A DNA stretch of 64,000 bases from an uncultured Flavobacteriales bacterium (GTDB lineage Bacteria; Bacteroidota; Bacteroidia; Flavobacteriales; Crocinitomicaceae), in the NCBI GenBank assembly GCA_946482515.1, contig CAMLRS010000009.1:62001-126000 (forward strand). Direction: 5' to 3'. A model generated the notes under the pieces. The model was not told where the DNA came from. It was given only the letters and a program-made list of their open reading frames with translations, and did not search any database. Shown here in pieces: positions 62,892 through 64,000 of the stretch (position 1 is the first letter of the stretch; the number at the start of each line of letters is the position of its first letter). Both the position numbers and the translations under genes were made by a program.

Positions 62892-63029
62892 CCCACGAAT
62901 ACACGAATCAGGCACTATATTAGCTTACAATCTGATGAGGAATGGACACGAATTAAGCTGTCAACATGGTTGACAGCTAGTGCAGATTCGCTTCAATTTA
63001 ACTTAATTGTTCATTCGTGTATTCGTGGG
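62892..63029. repeat. Inverted-repeat element with CCCACGAATACACGAAT ends
   Basis: Perfect 17-bp arms (62892-62908 and 63013-63029) enclose 104 nt with a central perfect 10-bp hairpin AGCTGTCAAC-ATG-GTTGACAGCT (62956-62978). No ORF. A half copy is near 24945. It lies in the 390-nt gap between mlaE and the SprT-like gene. Confidence 0.75.
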
Positions 63030-63199
63030 AAAGCAGCAGCCCTCATGGCTTTGTCAGTCACTGGTTAGAGTCGAACTTCAATTTTATATGTGCGTTCAAC
63101 TGAATCCCGCCCGAAGATTCCTTTCGGGAAGTGTGTTTTTCAACCGGCAGCACCTGAAAAAAAGCAGTATCGACTGAAATGGAAAGCCCGGCAAATACG

Positions 63200-63207
63200 T
63201 AAATTTG
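63200..63207 (+). promoter_or_regulatory. -7 box TAAATTTG for the SprT-like gene
   Basis: Exact TAnnTTTG match ending 5 nt before the ATG at 63213. It supports this start over the upstream frame start at 63090 and suggests a leaderless transcript. Confidence 0.5.
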
Positions 63208-63212
63208 TGTCC

Positions 63213-63839
63213 ATGGAACAAAGCCGGCACGATCGCCTGGAAAAACAGCTCAGACCTTATTTACCGGAAGGATTTGCTGCTATGATAACGGATTTGCTGC
63301 TCAAGTATCCCGTGCGGTTTGCCATTACGCCGCCGCGTTCCACCAAACTAGGCGATTACCGCGCACCGATGCCAGGCGAAAAACACCACCGCATTTCGGT
63401 CAACGGCAACCTGAATCCGTACAGCTTTCTCGTTACGACCTTGCATGAATTTGCGCACCTGGAAACGTTCATCCGTTTCGGGAATCGGGTGAAACCACAT
63501 GGCGAGGAATGGAAACAGGTCTATCGCGAATTGCTGTGGCCGGCTATTTCCACCGGTAAATTACCCCAGCCTATCGAACATGCGCTCATGAAGAGCCTCA
63601 CCAATACCAAGGCTTCTTCCTGCTCCGATACCCAGCTGTCGCGCGTGTTGCGACGCTACGATCCGGAAGACAAGCGCGAAACAGCACTCGAAGAGCTGCC
63701 CAAAAATGCTACTTTTGCCCTGCAGGGGCGCCACTTCCGCAAAGGAGATTTGCGGCGAACGCGCTATATCTGCGAAGAAATCGCTTCCCGGCGGAATTTC
63801 CTGATTCACGCCCTGGCGACCGTCCACCACATTGAATAA
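63213..63839 (+). CDS. SprT-like zinc metalloprotease-domain protein
   Basis: A 208-residue SprT/Spartan-like protein. The zinc motif HEFAH is in FLVTTLHEFAHLETFIRFG (about 72-90) with the downstream HGEEWKQVYREL that supplies a third ligand (about 97). The basic C-terminal half has helices and a basic patch (GRHFRKGDLRRTRYICEEIASRRNFLIHALATVHHIE). Eukaryotic Spartan cleaves DNA-protein crosslinks; bacterial SprT roles are less clear. The next gene starts 2 nt after its stop, so they are probably cotranscribed. Confidence 0.88.
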   Translation: MEQSRHDRLEKQLRPYLPEGFAAMITDLLLKYPVRFAITPPRSTKLGDYRAPMPGEKHHRISVNGNLNPYSFLVTTLHEFAHLETFIRFGNRVKPHGEEWKQVYRELLWPAISTGKLPQPIEHALMKSLTNTKASSCSDTQLSRVLRRYDPEDKRETALEELPKNATFALQGRHFRKGDLRRTRYICEEIASRRNFLIHALATVHHIE

Positions 63840-63841
63840 GT

Positions 63842-64000
63842 ATGGAACAGAAACAAGACAACTATTGCGTGATCATGGCCGGAGGAATCGGCAGCCGCTT
63901 CTGGCCAATGTCGACCGTGCAGCACCCGAAACAATTTCTCGATGTGCTCGGGATCGGAAAATCGCTGCTCCGCATGACCTTTGAACGCCTGCTGAACATT
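63842..64000 (+). CDS. Mannose-1-phosphate guanylyltransferase (5' part; runs off window)
   Basis: The first 53 codons of a nucleotidyltransferase. MEQKQDNYCVIMAGGIGSRFWPMS has the GG-x-GSR-x-WP signature that binds nucleotide and metal in GDP-mannose pyrophosphorylases, followed by HPKQFLDVLGIGKSLLRMTFERLLNI (PKQF typical of ManC/GMP). It makes GDP-mannose from mannose-1-phosphate and GTP for surface polysaccharide or glycoprotein. The 3' end lies outside. Confidence 0.9.
   Translation, partial: MEQKQDNYCVIMAGGIGSRFWPMSTVQHPKQFLDVLGIGKSLLRMTFERLLNI

Overview
The window comes from a member of the Bacteroidota, most likely the Flavobacteriales and perhaps near Crocinitomicaceae/Fluviicola. 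This rests on seven secreted proteins with type IX secretion (T9SS) or gliding-associated C-terminal domains, several Bacteroidota-restricted families (DUF5686, HYC_CC_PP, LytS/LytTR pairs), many TAnnTTTG-type -7 promoter boxes and almost no Shine-Dalgarno sequences. Base composition is near 50% GC by eye. No rRNA, tRNA, CRISPR array, phage or intact insertion sequence was seen.

Layout. 0-10.6 kb: housekeeping and envelope genes: recQ (cut by the window edge), tatC, a DUF5686 outer-membrane protein, lptB, a START-like protein, an unlisted 47-residue lipoprotein, a BamA/TamA-like barrel, a free-standing four-helix-bundle (S23) gene between inverted repeats, and rmuC. 10.7-17.9 kb: a T9SS cargo gene, then a tightly coupled five-gene operon (UbiA-type prenyltransferase, secreted alpha/alpha-toroid protein, lipoprotein, polytopic membrane protein, T9SS cargo). 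18-25 kb: Pif1-like helicase, SH3 protein, metK, a secreted leucine-rich-repeat protein. 25-29 kb: two LytS/LytTR systems, convergent, one joined to a LiaF-like membrane protein. 29-39.5 kb: DUF4349 lipoprotein, NifU-type scaffold, CDF transporter, a gliding-associated protein, a predicted metal (copper?) uptake operon (HYC_CC_PP, TonB receptor, HMA protein), MmcQ/YjbR, and a CPA2 antiporter. 39.9-45 kb: an ECF sigma factor with a probable anti-sigma protein carrying a DUF4097 beta-solenoid, a serine hydrolase and a small outer-membrane protein. 45-60.4 kb: four giant secreted proteins (two paralogous pairs) around a TPR/LuxR-type regulator. 60.5-64 kb: YdeI-like protein, MlaF/MlaE, SprT-like protein and the start of a mannose-1-phosphate guanylyltransferase.

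The most notable signal is regulatory. All four giant T9SS genes carry a tandem TTGTCC-N5-TTGTCC direct repeat (11-bp period), with its proximal copy 35-36 nt upstream of the -7 region. No other promoter I checked has it, which suggests a dedicated regulon, possibly of the TPR/HTH regulator encoded between them. The second theme is intergenic DNA rich in inverted-repeat elements of several families (AT-rich, GAGTT-, AGTC-, GAATACACG-, AAGGAGC- and CCTCCCTTGAGGGAGG-type). One carries the S23 gene, one pair brackets a secreted-protein gene, and others are empty.
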